Assembly (NCBI GenBank): GCA_014529385.2 | Contig: CM043963.1 | Coordinates: 75,444,412-75,508,411, forward strand | Direction of reading: 5' to 3' | DNA: 64,000 nt | Origin: Adiantum capillus-veneris | Lineage: Eukaryota > Streptophyta > Polypodiopsida > Polypodiales > Pteridaceae | Shown: piece after piece, positions 13,500 to 26,275 of the stretch | Position numbering within the stretch: position 1 is the first letter of the stretch | Layout of the letters: every line of letters begins with the position of its first letter | Notes under the pieces: generated by a model | Told to the model about the DNA's origin: nothing | Database searches by the model: none | The model's input: the letters and a program-made list of their open reading frames with translations, nothing else | Translations under genes and position numbers: made by a program

Positions 13500-14573
13500 T
13501 AAGATTACACACTTGGGAATTGTGGCAATCATGGATATGGAGAACTTCATCTATCAAAGCTAAGTGTTGCATCGTTTTTCTTCTTTTTTTTCTAATTCTT
13601 AGTGTTATGTCTTCTCTCTGACATAACATGTTTATGCTTGACCTATACACGTTTCATTGCCAATTCATAGCTAGGTATAGCTATTTAAATAGCATAATAA
13701 AGAGAGTAACTACTTATAGAGAGTGAATGATATATATATATTTATTTATTTAATGCTGATAAAGTAAATGTTAGGATCAATTTGTGTGTGTTTGACTGCG
13801 AGTAGCATGTACATGAATAGTCATGCTAGAAATGGATGAAAGGAGAGTTTGGTATGAGTGAGAAGGTATAGGGAAGAAGAAGTAGAAGAAGAAGAATCAA
13901 AGAAGTCTTTAATGCCGTAGGAAAAATCCCAAGGGTCCTATCAATAATGCCCAAGCTTGAAGAAGAAGAAAAGTTTTATTTTCCTTAGTCCCCCTTTTGT
14001 CGCAAGAAGGAATCCCATAAAGTGTATGTCGTACATGATGATGATGAAGAAGAAGAAGGCAGATAAAATTTTCTGGCCGAGTTTTATGAAGTAGAAGAGG
14101 ACAAAGCACATTCACTTCACCATTGGGGGAAAGGTACCCCCAAGAGGGAGAATTAAAGAGTTGAAAAATGAGCGTGGTCATGAGGCTAGGTTGAAAGTAG
14201 AGAAGCTTTAACCTCATAGGAGCCAACCCCAATAGACCTTGAAGACTTTGATCTTTAATCTGTAGATAGAAGTTAAGTTCAGCAACAATTTTTAACAGGC
14301 ACGCTTGCGCTCCATTCAGTGACCAATAGTAGATCAACATTGCAGGTCAGAAAAAAGAACAACAACACCCTTAGCATGCACCACCTCTGCTGCTACAATC
14401 CAACCGCATCTTCAACCAACACCCCTTTTATCCAAAAAATCAACATCCTAGCCATTTTTTTATGATCTTGCTATGTATTTATGAACCACCTCATTTAATC
14501 TTCTCATCTTATGTATGTATCTTATAAGCTATTTTCTTTCAGCTATACCTAACGGGATACACACAACTTTTTG
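13500..14573. other. Retroelement leader or spacer, no gene recognised
   Basis: The sequence downstream of the plus-strand primer-binding site could be a copia leader, but no gag appears. A 143-codon minus frame at 13909-14340 has no recognisable motif and looks fortuitous (poly-Leu and poly-His from CTT/GAA-rich sequence). Confidence 0.45.
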
Positions 14574-17487
14574 CTATGCATAACCCTTTGCAACAAGTCG
14601 AGCCTTATGGCGATAGATCTCACCATCCGGCTTGCGTTTCAACTTGTAAACCCACTTTGTACCAATGGCATTTTTTCCATGAGGAAAATCACATAAAGTC
14701 CATGTGTCATTTTCTATAAGTGCATCATATTCTGATTGCATGGCAGCCATCCAATTTTTTGAATTCTGTGCTTCATCAAAAGACAGAGGTTCCTCAACAT
14801 CATGTAAGCTAGACACAGCCAAAGCATAACAATTTGATGCATAACATGCATGGCCAGAGCCTGTTGAACAAGTATGACTAGACAAAGGTGCATCTGATTT
14901 ATTGTCACGCAATGTATGCACCAGCCATTTTGGCATACCTCTAGCCTGCTCATTTTCAGCCTTTTCCTCATCAAGTACATCATGTACGTCTACATCAGTA
15001 ATAGGCTGATCTATAACATTTTTGAAAACCCCCATAGGCTTTACATTTGCCTCATTGGAATTTACATTCGAACTTCCACCACTCAAAAGAGGCAACAAAG
15101 TGTTATAAATGTCTTGTGAGCTTACTTTACTGTCTCTAGTACATGACAGCAAGGGCTGAATGGAATTGTCCACAAACACTACATCCCGTGAAACAAAAAT
15201 ACGCTTAGTTTGCAGATGATACAACCTGTAACCTTTGTTTCAGCATTGCAGCCTTATCATCGAATTTTCTGTGTTGTGTTTGTGGCACCAAAGCATATGC
15301 CAAACACCCAAAAACACGCATGTGCTCAATAGAACGCTTTCTATCATGCCATGCTTCATATGGAGTAATAGACTGCAAAGCTTTTGTAGGACACCTGTTA
15401 AGTACATAAGTGGCACACATGATGGCCTCAAGCCAAAAATAATGCGGCAAAGCTTGACTTTTGACCGTACAGCGTGCCATTTTTATAAGTGACCTGTTTT
15501 TCCTCTCAACAACACCATTTTGTTGAGGTGTATAAGGCATTGTACATTGGTGTTTTATCCCACAACTAGCTAGAAATGCATTAAATTCATGAGACATATA
15601 CTCCCCCCCTCAATTGGAACGGAGGGTGTCCATAGTACATCTCGATACATTTTCAGCCATAGCCAAAAATTGTTTGAAGCACATAAAATCTTCGGACTTT
15701 GCTTTAAGCGGAAATACACATGCATGCCTAGAGTAAAGGTAATTGCCCAAGGACAGAGTTTGCATGGGCCCACAAACATCACTTTGCACAAGCTGCAACC
15801 TGCATGTGGCCCTAATTGAACCATCCTTTGGAAACTTCGAATGTTGCATCTTACCCAAAATACAGCCTTCACAAACATGTTTGGCAGGTGCTTCAAGAGG
15901 CGGCAAAGAAGCAACCATATTATATTTCTACAAACGCAGCAATTTGGCAAAATTTAGATACCCAAAACGTGCATGCCACAATTTTGCATCTGAAACAACC
16001 CTTGAATCTACAAAGTGGATTTGCAAAATTTTGTCCACACTTGTCATACAAAGTGAGCTTATACAGCCCGCGGCACAAAAGGCCAGATGCAACAATTTCA
16101 TCACCAAAACTCAGATCATGAACTGTACATCTGTCATCCACAAATTTGACTACAAGTCCAAGTCTAGAAAGTGCAAATACAGACAAAATATTCTTCTTGA
16201 TCCCACGTACATAGAGTGCATCAACAAGTCTGAAAGAACTACCATTTGCAACAGTAAGCACAATCTCTCCAACCCCCTAAACCGGATAAGAGGCATTGTT
16301 GGCACAAGTGACTGAATTCCCATGAGGGATAGATTCAAGAGCGGTAAAAAATTCACGATGTGAGGTAATGTGCTTTGTAGCACCATTGTCGAAATACCAC
16401 ACATGTGAATCTGCAGCAACTGACATGCATACATCATGGACATTAGGATTGTAAGTGCACTCTGCCATTCTACATCAACATCAGCATCACAGTCTCCTTT
16501 TACAGAAGACTCAACAATGGCTGCATTTGTGGTAGAACTAGCATTTGCAGTGGAACCACCCTCTTTCTTCTTAGTCTCTTTGGCCTTCAACTTAGGACAC
16601 TGCGTGATCAAGTGATCATTAGCTTTACAATAATGGCAACGCATATTCTTTTTGCCCTTATCACCAAAATTTCCAGAAAAAATTCTGCCAGCAGAAGTAT
16701 TAGGAACAGAAGTTTTGCCACTCGTACTAGAACCGTAAGAAGTGGTTGCACTGTTGTTACCACCCTTTCTTTGAGAAGCAATAAAAGCTTGTTCAACTGC
16801 ACGCTACCTAGTCCTATTAATTATGGAAAGTGAATCTTGCAATAGCAATGTGCATAATGCATCAAACTTGACAATTTCAGGATTTTCTTGGGTCTTAATT
16901 CTCCAAGTACTAGCAAAAATTTGGTAAGAATCTGGTAAGGCATCAAGAGCAGTTTGAACAACGAAAGTGTCTGAAATGACTTCACCTGCAGAAATAATTT
17001 TCTCATTGATATCCTTGACACCAGCAAGAAAAGTGTCCATATCGTCTTCCTCATGCATAATCTTTGATTCCAGCTCTTTACGCAGCAAAGAAATTTTAGC
17101 CTCATTGTGGCTTGCATAAAGACCTGGTAGAGTATGCCAAGATTGTTTTCCAGATTTTGCTGAACGAATGTGAGGAGTAATGGTGCGCTTCACAGACAGC
17201 GCAACCAACGCATGAGCCTGCGCATCCTTTATATCCCAACGAGCTTGTTCTATTGTAGGCAAAACAACTCGAATAGTAGCAATCCTTGTAGCAAGACCTG
17301 CAACATCCTCAACATCGCCTACATCCTCAAAACCAGGACATACATCAATGTCCTGCACAATATTCCAGATGCCCTTTGACACAAGAACATGTTACATCAT
17401 GTAAGCCAACATAGGGTAATTGTCCCCATCCAATCTGTCCTCAACAGCAGCAAACATCTTGAACACATCTGCGTTGTTGTCAGCCAT
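14574..17487 (-). pseudogene. Copia gag-pol polyprotein (broken)
   Basis: Starting from the ATG at 17487 (MADNNADVFKMF), the UBN2-type gag runs to about 16600, with an early stop near 17395 and a stop near 16803. A CCHC knuckle, CHYCKANDHLITQC, lies near 16600-16640. The protease has WYFDNGATKHIT, a variant of the usual D-S-G-A. The GAG-pre-integrase segment (CEGCILGKMQHSKFP) and the integrase core (TPQQNGVVERKNRSLIKMA near 15500) follow, the latter with GGEY upstream. The last open part (14574-15224) holds the linker and the RT start (WMAAMQSEYDALIENDTW, GTKWVYKLKRKPDGEI). The canonical protease serine is Asn here, perhaps a decay mutation. The polyprotein is split over at least five frames. 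Confidence 0.88.
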
Positions 17488-17842
17488 GGAAAATGCATGC
17501 ACCTGATGTGAAAACTGCCCGAAATGAGGAGAAACTGAGTGAGACCAGCACGTGTTATATAGCACAACCTGCAGCACAACAGACTATATGGGACATGTTA
17601 TGCAATAATTGATGCTGACAGAAATTTTGCACAAAATGATGAAATTGATTATGCAGACCTGGCTGTAGTGGAAACGGAGGTCGAAATGAGCCCAAATTAG
17701 AAATATGAGTAGACTGAGCTCTATGAACTCATCCGAAATTTTTGTCGACCTACGAACGCACCCCAAAGCTCACAGAAATCGAAGAAAGTGAGCAGGCGTG
17801 TGCTAGAGATGTTGGCGACTAAGCCCGAGAGGATGCAACCTA

Positions 17843-17853
17843 CTCTGATACCA
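17843..17853 (-). other. tRNA-iMet primer-binding site (minus)
   Basis: The minus strand reads TGGTATCAGAG two bases after the LTR end (CCAACA). It fixes the 5' LTR boundary of the copia element at 17856. Confidence 0.85.
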
Positions 17854-17855
17854 AT

Positions 17856-18060
17856 TGTTGGAATTAGGGTTGCAAGAAAACACACACAGCTTGGAGAAGA
17901 CGAAGGAAGCTCAAGGGACACAACTGAGAGTGTGTTACTTAGTGTGCATGAAAAGATGGATAGCCCTAGAGTGATGGGCGTATATACAATGCATGGGGGA
18001 GAAAAACTCCTAAAGAGGGAAGAAATGCCCCGGCGGTCCTAATGTGTTCACACACATCAC
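17856..18060 (-). repeat. Copia 5' LTR (minus)
   Basis: The LTR edge next to the primer-binding site is precise (TGTTGG on the plus strand at 17856). The far edge is uncertain because an unrelated LTR family begins at about 18065. No second copy was seen in the window. Confidence 0.6.
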
Positions 18061-18064
18061 TACC

Positions 18065-18482
<418 letters not shown>

Positions 18483-18486
18483 AAGG

Positions 18487-19941
18487 TTGAGAGGAAACCC
18501 AAGGGCTTCTAGAGCAAGTGCAGAAGTGAACAACCAAGCTATACAAGCCCTAGAAGCCCAAATCGTAGTGCTACAAAAGGAATTAAAGTTGGAGCAAATG
18601 CAAAGAATACATATTGTAGAAGGTTCTTTAGTAGTTGAAGAAATAATAAAAGCACGGCAGCAAGAGCTACAAAAAGAAAACGATGAGCTAAAACAACAAT
18701 TGAAGATGTTGCAAGATCTGCTAATAAACAATGTAGAAGAGGAAACAAGACGAGACAAGAAGGTATAGCAGTAGCTAGGAGACTTGAGGCAAGAAGTAGA
18801 GCAAGCACGGGGCCAGACTACAGATCTGGGTCCAAGCGACTCAGGAGTCAACCCCTAGCAAGAGCCTATGGAGATTCCAAAAATCTCAAAAGAACCTATA
18901 TTGGTGGAGGTGTCTCCACAGATCCTTAATAGAGAAGGCCTTTGAAGAAATTTCAAAAGCAATGATAGAGTGGGAGTAGAGGATGCTACACTCTGTGGGA
19001 GTTCTAAAGCTAGACGCAAATGTAATAAGAGAGGAATGGATGTAGTCATCCCTCCGCTACCCTTTGCTTAAATATGAAGTGCTTACAATGAAGAAGTGCA
19101 TCTAGGAAGAGGAGACGACACCATTATTCAAGGGTGACATAAAAGACCAAGAAGTCTCCAAACGGATAGTAGATTCACATCCTAAATGGAGAAAAGGATG
19201 GCTCACAAAGTACCCAGCGTGCCTCGAATGTCTCGTTGATGCGTCAAAGTTCATACGAGACAATGTTTCTTTTTGCCCAGTACCAAGGATGGGACCTGGA
19301 AAGACCACTCACAGATGTTGGAGAAGCACCCCAGTTGGCTCAATTATCCTAAGCTCCCACCACCCAAAGAAGGAGAGAGAATAAGTGGAACTTATATGGT
19401 GAAAACCCTAATGGGTTACATTAAGATTTTCATTGGATCTCCTGACTTGACGTGTGTGATGCTTAGTAAAATTTGCAAAACACTACTAGCGTGCATCTAT
19501 GTGTTTGCATCATACAAACTACGGACTCCAGTTTAGCTGTCAACGAGCGTCACTCTCCTTAAATTGGCGTATGATCTCTCCAATCAACCGCTGCCACAAG
19601 TGCTACATCACTTCTACCAGAGATTGATGTTTTTACCATGCTACCACATGCAGGCCTTTGAAGAGGCTTTTTATACAAGTTTTTTCACTCATGACAACAG
19701 AGTTTTTGGACCAATGGTGAGCATCGGCAACATAAGATATGAATCTTACTTGAAGATGATTAAGCCATCGGGTTCCATTGAGCAAAGAATTAGCCTGAAG
19801 ACCCAACAAAAGCAAAGACCTGTCATGTCAGGCATGAAATGGACATGGAGGGGGGGGGCGTTTACCGCAAAACAAGGGAAAGCAACACCATTTTTGTTTT
19901 ATTTAATTTTGATGAGAAGCAAGACATTTTGTAAGGGTTAA
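18487..19941 (+). pseudogene. Unidentified ORF relics after LTR copy A
   Basis: I do not recognise this protein. The first part (18487-18768, 93 codons) is a charged coiled coil (QAIQALEAQIVVLQKELKLE, QQELQKENDELKQQLKMLQ). Coding-like sequence then continues through several frames and stops, with blocks such as HPKWRKGWLTKYPACLECL near 19180-19230 and YESYLKMIKPSGSIEQRISL near 19740-19795. The position directly after an LTR suggests the interior of a retroelement, perhaps gag-like, but no knuckle, protease or RT motif is visible. It could instead be a decayed host gene. Confidence 0.35.
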
Positions 19942-20062
19942 AAGATGCTTTTTGGTGGTAATGAGCCTCTAAAGAGGAATGTATATAAGCCAAATTTCTA
20001 TAACCCTAAGGGAACTTTTCTGAATTAAACAAATTATTCCGTTTAGTGTGTCATGTCTGTGT

Positions 20063-20066
<4 letters not shown>

Positions 20067-20159
<93 letters not shown>

Positions 20160-20160
20160 G
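20067..20160. repeat. (GA)n microsatellite
   Basis: About 46 GA units with one or two GATA interruptions near 20141. Confidence 0.97.
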
Positions 20161-22578
20161 TATTAACTTCTCTTTGCTACGCGGGTACAGGGCAGCCATT
20201 ACAAAGTCAACAACACCAATGGGTTAGCAAGGGAAAGGGCTACGCATCAATGCCAAGCTTGCGGATTTTTGGTTCTGCCACGAGGCGAGCTCCAATGAGG
20301 TTTTGGGTGACTTTTCTTGCAAACCGTGTGTGTTTTTTGCGAGTTCTTTATATTGGTAGGTTCACAGTGAGTAGAGCCACACATTAGGATCATACAAGTT
20401 GAGAATCGGTGACTTGCAATAGACTACTGGACTTCATACGCATTTGCTACACCAAGTGATTACAGACAAAATATAGGGTCAGAGTCCATAGGGTAGTGAC
20501 CTTTAGGTAAGTAGAGTAACTCCTGTGAGTTTCAAGGTGATTCGAGGACTTCTAGTCTTGATTTTGTTAGCATGAGTATTGTGGATTTTTTCACAGTCAC
20601 AAGCACATAGGATGTTCGGGTTTGATTTCCTCGAGTAGTGGTTGTCTTAGAAGGTCGAGTAGGTGATCGACAACCATCTATTTTCTTCCACGTGCCTGCC
20701 GGTTGAGCTACATCCTTGGCCGACATTTTGGTATGTTGGTTAAGTTCTCGCTATGCTAGCGTTTGCTTGTGGCACATCCGCCAACATTGTCAACCTACTT
20801 ACCTGCCTCTCATTATCATACAGTACTTGCTTGGGGGTAATCAAATGTTGTTTCACTTGAGTGGTTGTAATAAATATAATACTTTGATTATCCATGTAAT
20901 TAGTAAAGTTAATGTAAAATTGGTGAAAATTGTTTGAGTTTGATATGATGGTTTCCTTTATCAAATATGGTATGGCCATTTGGGATGACTCTAAATGTTT
21001 TAAGCTTGATAGTTTGGCCAATAAATTGGATTGATTTGGAAACTCACAGGTCATCTTTCAAGTTCTTGAACATGGCTAAAAACCTTACATAATATTCTAC
21101 AAAAACATGATGCCAACCACTCTCGGGCCTAGTAATGGCACAATTAATAGGGTTGAATGATCAAAATATTAATTTGAATACTCGGATTGAATCTTTGTCA
21201 AGACACTTGCATCAGAAGGGGTAATGGCCTTTTGATGCCCTTATGGTTGGTTTATAGTTTAAAAGTATACATCATGTCTTGGTTATTTCACACTTCAAAA
21301 AAATGAAATACAATTTTAAATAAATTTCAGTTGACACTTGGATCAGAAGGGGTGATGGCCTTCTGATCACAATAAAAACATTTGAAAATATATATCTTTA
21401 GGTTCAACCACTTACTTCAGCAAGGATATTGGTATCCTAAATACTTTGCACTATTTAATACTCTAAAATTATTTAAATGATAATAGGTTTAAGTTAAAAT
21501 CTTGTTAAGTAGGACATGGATAATAATTGATAGGCTCATTGACACTTGTAATGTGTATTCAAGGCTAATAAATCTGTTGTCTTGTTTATATGGATGCAAG
21601 TGAGAATTCTATCTTTACATAGCAATTTTTTGGCTTAGTTGTTGTCCGTCAAGTGAAGAACTTGGCTTCCTCTACTTTAGGAACATTGTATCTGACTATC
21701 TCTTGTACAAAAACATTAAAATGATACTTCATTCTCATTAATATGTACAAAAATGAATCTAAAATTGAGTCATTTTTGTGCTAATCTTTGTCCTTTGTCT
21801 AAAGCCAGCTTTCTTTGAACCTTTATGTTCTTTTGTGCATATGTATTAGTTTAGAACAACAACACACACTTCCTAAATGCAAAGTTGTCTCGGGTTACTG
21901 GGAGACCATGACGCTGGCTTTAGGAAACTATTGGTCTATAGTGTTTTGACTAACCCACTGTCTATAATTCTCGATTAGGTTGAATGTTGTTAGGTGGTCC
22001 GTCTTTGACTATAGATTGGGTTCCTACCCACGGCTATAGTAGTCTTTGATCTTTGGTAGTTCTAGGGTTGCAGGCTAATCCATAATCACTTACCCCTATT
22101 TTAACTGGTTTTTCACGTACACAATACATGTAAGCGGACTGCTCGTATGAGGGTTATCCATGACCCTCTAAAACATGCAAAGATTATGGAAAATATTTTA
22201 CAATACTTAAAGGACCACCCTTTACATAAACCCCCTCCTTCTAGAACTGGGTTTTTGGGGATAGAAACGCAAAAACCAAAAAGATTAGTTATCCCAAATA
22301 ACTACCTCGTCAGAAACTAATCTTTCACTTTTTTGTCACATGCCTTATCCCTCTCCCAAGGTCTTGAGTTAGCTTCGGAACCCCTTCTTGTTGCCAATTC
22401 CATTGTTCTTTGATGTATTAGCAATTTGGATGCTTTGCAACTTATACATGAATCCACCCTATCCATAGACAAGAAGTCTTCTATTTTACACATGCTATCT
22501 TTCAATGATTGGGTCAAGATTCTTGCTACTCTTTGACAAAGATCCTAAGGATAGTTTTGATATGATCTCATAAGACGT
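20161..22578. other. No gene recognised
   Basis: AT-rich sequence without domain motifs. The only structure seen is the pair of similar hairpins at 21209-21238 and 21341-21368. Short frames at 20532-21054 are unconvincing. Confidence 0.5.
21203..21372. repeat. Two related hairpins
   Basis: Hairpin 1 pairs GCATCAGAAGG (21209-21219) with CCTTTTGATGC (21228-21238). Hairpin 2 pairs GATCAGAAGG (21341-21350) with CCTTCTGATC (21359-21368). Both have 8-base loops (GGTAATGG and GGTGATGG) and are preceded by GACACTTG. Confidence 0.7.
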
Positions 22579-23963
22579 TGAAAAGGGGGAAGTTGGAAAA
22601 CACCCAGAACACAAAACAATTGCCTCTAAATATCTCAGGGCTTTCATAGCACCCCCATCCCCTAAATGGAAATGCAACCACACACACAAAGCAAAGAGCA
22701 CGAATGCACATGCAAACTTGCATCAATTGCAAACACCCAAACACCACTCCTTCTCTCTCTCTTTGCACCACACCAAGGGCAACACACGCACACGCATGGT
22801 TTCGGCCACAGAAGCATAGACAAGTAGAATAGAGGGGGGGAGAGGGAATCGACAACATGGTTTTGATGGTGAACTCTTCCTTCTTCTTCTACTTCAAAAG
22901 GATACAAAGCTCTCCTCTCTCTCCCTCTCTGTGTGCTTGCTCCAAATACACACAATAAAATTTCCCTATATGAGCGTGGACAGTTGCCCCTGCTTTTTGG
23001 CTCCCTTTCCTATTTTCGGCACCCACTTTGCAGGAGAAGCAGCCCTAATTTTGGCATTAGGCTTCAACTCCAACTCTTGCATGTGATACACCCCTTGAGT
23101 GAGGCACCGACGAACCGTCGCTGCCCTCACACCTTCCCTTCAAAAATATTGGACCCCTTGCGGGTGAGTGAACACGGCCCACGAGCACCATGTCATCAAC
23201 TCCTATGCATCAGCGACGCCACCCCCAGCCACCTACGGACACCATCGCACTGCCAAAATCCACCAAGGGTCGCCGACCAGCACCTAGCTGCACCTGCACA
23301 AAGCCACAGGGAGGACTCCGTAGCCAATGAGCTCCAGAGAACTCCCACCACTTGTGATGCTAGTGAATATGCATGCCCCAATATATAAAGCCCCTCTTCT
23401 ACTTCCTCCTCAATGCATGTGGGATAAACCTAAGTCCACGTGGCTCCTCGTGGGTTGTTGGCCTCCAAACCCCAAAAAAAAATTCCTTATGCAGGTCGTC
23501 AAAACCCCTTTCAAATTTTTCTTTATCAGCAAATTCTTGCCCCCCTTATTTCCTCCTCAAGAATTTGATATCTGGACCATAAAGCACCATTGAAGACTTG
23601 CACTTCCCGATTCAATGTCCCCATACCTCATTCCATTTCCACTTTGGCGGTCCCTCCAACCGACACCATCAAAACTGCAAAAAAGCGTGTGATGGCACCA
23701 CGCCTAGAGCCGTCGCCAACTTCGATCTGCAATATCTTTCTGCTAACAAACTCCGATTGATGAGCAATAAACTCATGTGGACTTCTCATGCCGCATATAA
23801 CACATAAAAACCATGGCAGATCTCTGAAAACCCAGATGGCTCATTGATCGAGGCGACCAAATCCGCACCAAACTGGCCCGGGTTAAATTTTATCTGCTAA
23901 TATCTTGACATATAGGACTCCAAACAACAATTTGAAAAGACCAACATGCTCCATAATTCAAGC
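22579..23963 (-). repeat. Gypsy LTR, downstream copy
   Basis: Direct repeat partner of 27180-28612. A promoter for the minus-oriented element would lie in the other copy. Short open frames in it (22933-23388) are parallel to those in the partner and non-coding. Confidence 0.8.
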
Positions 23964-24707
23964 ACTACACATCCATAACTTCAAATTGGCTCTAACCACC
24001 TGACCCCACCTGCCCTATTCGGCTCAAATATGCAAACACCTACAGCTTCAAAGCATCGTATCTTGCACACTGTGGCTCCGAGCCGTCTGGACCTGCTTGT
24101 AGATATATTGAGGGCCACCTTTCGAACTCTCTATCCTAAATTTTCAACACTTCAAACATACACCTTTGGTAGGCACCATAGCATGGTATCGTGGCCCTGA
24201 AAACCATGTAAGACATACGTAGCTGTTGCTCCTTGACATGCTGCCCCATCACTTTGGCAAGCCCTTGAGAGCCTATACGCTCTTGCTTTGCACCCTTTGT
24301 AGCACCGACTAGATTTTGTTGCACCATCATTGTCTAGCCCTCTTGTTGAACATTCAATGTTCAACCAAAAAGATAAACACCGTGAGAAAACCAAAAATTC
24401 TATTGTATGTACAAAGTCTTATTTGTGGAAAATGTAAATCCTATTTAGGCTGGTTGCCCACCCCTTTCTACCAAAACTTCTTGCACTGTTGGCACCAAAA
24501 ACCACCTCTTAAAATGGACACAATACCTGATCTTTGCCCTGGTGAGACGGCTTTCCTCATGACATTGCTCCAACACCCATCCAAATATCCTCTTTATAAA
24601 GAACCCTCCGCAACACTCCATCTTGATCATATGTCACTAAATCCTCTCCTATGAGAGTGAACTTTCAAGCCTTTTGAGCGATCCACCTCTTTTGGTTTTG
24701 ACAGACC

Positions 24708-24944
24708 CTATGAACATTGGCCTGTACTTAAGAAATCAACTTCCTTCATTATTTTGCTCCCTACATATGTAGTTGGTGCCACATACAAACTTGACACTTT
24801 AGTATGTGCACGACTGCTAGCCAACTGATCCCCTTCTTGATTAGGCTCTCTTCTAACATGTTTAAACTGCAGTTTCTCAAAGAACTTTAACAACTTCTTT
24901 ATGGAAAAAAACAATTCTTGAGAGAATCCCTTTTTACCTACCAT
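24708..24944 (-). pseudogene. Gypsy RNase H C-terminal fragment
   Basis: About 78 codons contain SIKKLLKFFEKLQFKHVRRE followed by PNQEGDQLASSRAHT. This fits the end of a retroelement RNase H domain, where H..R..N..AD.LA is conserved (here GDQLA). It follows the nested LTR on the minus strand. Minus frames at 24136-24330 and 24445-24630 could be integrase debris but have no clear motif. Confidence 0.55.
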
Positions 24945-25025
24945 TGTCTCAAAAGCTGCTTTATAACTAGGAGAGCATCACCTTTCACTACCAAACTGGA
25001 GATGCAGAATTTCACACACTGCTTG

Positions 25026-25556
25026 TGTTAGGAAATAAGACGTAGCTAAATAGATTTTTGAGTAGATTACTTAATGGAGAGAGATAGATTTCACACACAA
25101 GAGATTATAGAGTAGAGAGAAAGAGAGAGAGAGTACACATGATATACGTGGTTCACCCAATGTGGGCTACGTCCACGGGAAAGCAGCCACTCAATGGCTT
25201 TAGCACTTCAAAAGAAGAAGTAGTTTACAAAGGGATTAAACCCTTGATAGAGCTCCCGCCTTGCTTCACTCTCACCACCTCACACTCACCTTGTTGCATC
25301 AACTTCACACTATGAAATGTGTGTAGAAATGGCCTCCTTCTATAGGCCAAAAGGGCTGCCCTCTCTTATGAGAGGCAGCCATGTGTAGCCACCCTTGTGC
25401 GAATAAGTCCAAATCAGACCCTCCAATCCGCCCATGTGTGGCCGCCCTTGAGAAGACAAGTCCGCTTTTGAATTCGGCCCAGTTTCCCAATCCTGTTTGG
25501 CCCCAAATGCTAATGCCCACCACGGCTTCCCCAAGATGGCTAGATAAGCATTTTCA
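25026..25556 (-). mobile_element. Solo LTR, family L2, copy B
   Basis: The sequence TGTTAGG ... TTTTCA has homology in opposite orientation to 18065-18482 over the shared blocks. CTTG stands on both sides (25022-25025 and 25557-25560), so a target duplication of at least 4 bp is likely. No internal region accompanies it, so it is a solo LTR, produced by LTR-LTR recombination. It interrupts the gypsy element between protease and RNase H. Confidence 0.72.
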
Positions 25557-25561
25557 CTTGC

Positions 25562-25912
25562 TTACATAACAAAGAAGTCAATGAGGCATTCAATACCCAT
25601 AACTTTTACCTTCTCATCCTGGGCCACTCCTAAACATCGTGCTTTGGCATGGTTGGCCATCCTCATCCGAACATTAGATCTAACCATAGATTTAATGCCA
25701 ATATATTTCATAGTAGAATCCATTATCACATAGACCTGAGCACCACCATCAATATAGGCTTGCACCTGCTTCTTCCTTTCAACCAAAACGTCCACCATCG
25801 GAAGCACATATGTAGGACTCCCCACCCTTAAGGCTAGATTTTGCACAGCATGTACAACACCTCTTGCACGGGGTAGCCTCGTACTAACACCGGTTGACCA
25901 TTGCCTGCTCAA
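25562..25912 (-). pseudogene. Gypsy aspartic protease fragment
   Basis: The frame contains VQAYIDGGAQVYVIMDSTM, the gypsy retropepsin pattern with D-G-G-A in place of the usual D-[ST]-G-A. A conserved V-R-M-A-type strand region follows. It lies downstream of gag and ends at the nested LTR. Confidence 0.7.
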
Positions 25913-26275
25913 TCTAGGGTTTCAATGCAAGCAACTATCCAAAGGTGGTATTAGCTTTTTGGTTTTGAACATCACTCGCCAGATCATATTCGGGATGACC
26001 GCGCCCTAATTGGAAGTCTGTCTACTTGATCTTCCTCCACCCTCTCCTTTTTCTTAACTGTGATTGGTCTTTACTCTCGTTCACTTACTCTTTGCCTTTC
26101 CTAGCTTTGGTCTTTCACTCTGTCTTGGTTTCGCTTTCACCTCTGGCCCTTTTCTTGGCCATAACATCGACTTCCTGTTTGTCAACTCTAGGCACCTCAT
26201 CATTACCTTGTGGAGCAGGTGCACTTGATTTTCAACTGCTTGCTACTCCCTTTGACCATTGAATTGTGCTTTTCC

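Larger units (their letters stand above)
14574..18060 (-). mobile_element. Ty1/copia element, truncated in RT
   Basis: On the minus strand the order is LTR (17856 to about 18060), primer-binding site (17843-17853), gag, CCHC knuckle, protease, integrase and the first part of reverse transcriptase. This is the copia order, with integrase before RT. The element stops at about 14574, where the RT N-terminal block ends at LVAKGYA. The RT palm, RNase H and the 3' LTR are absent within the window. Several frameshifts and stops make it non-autonomous. Confidence 0.88.

Noticed and set aside
13485-17860. A single copia element running from the primer-binding site at 13488 to the LTR at 17856
   Set aside because: The two primer-binding sites face opposite directions, and the LTR sequences next to them are unrelated. 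They belong to different elements.
22933-23388. Parallel 150-160 codon plus frames at 22933-23388 and 27560-28045 that look like a conserved protein pair
   Set aside because: They are the two LTRs of the gypsy element, so the similarity reflects DNA duplication. The composition (Pro/His/Ser) and the lack of motifs argue against coding.
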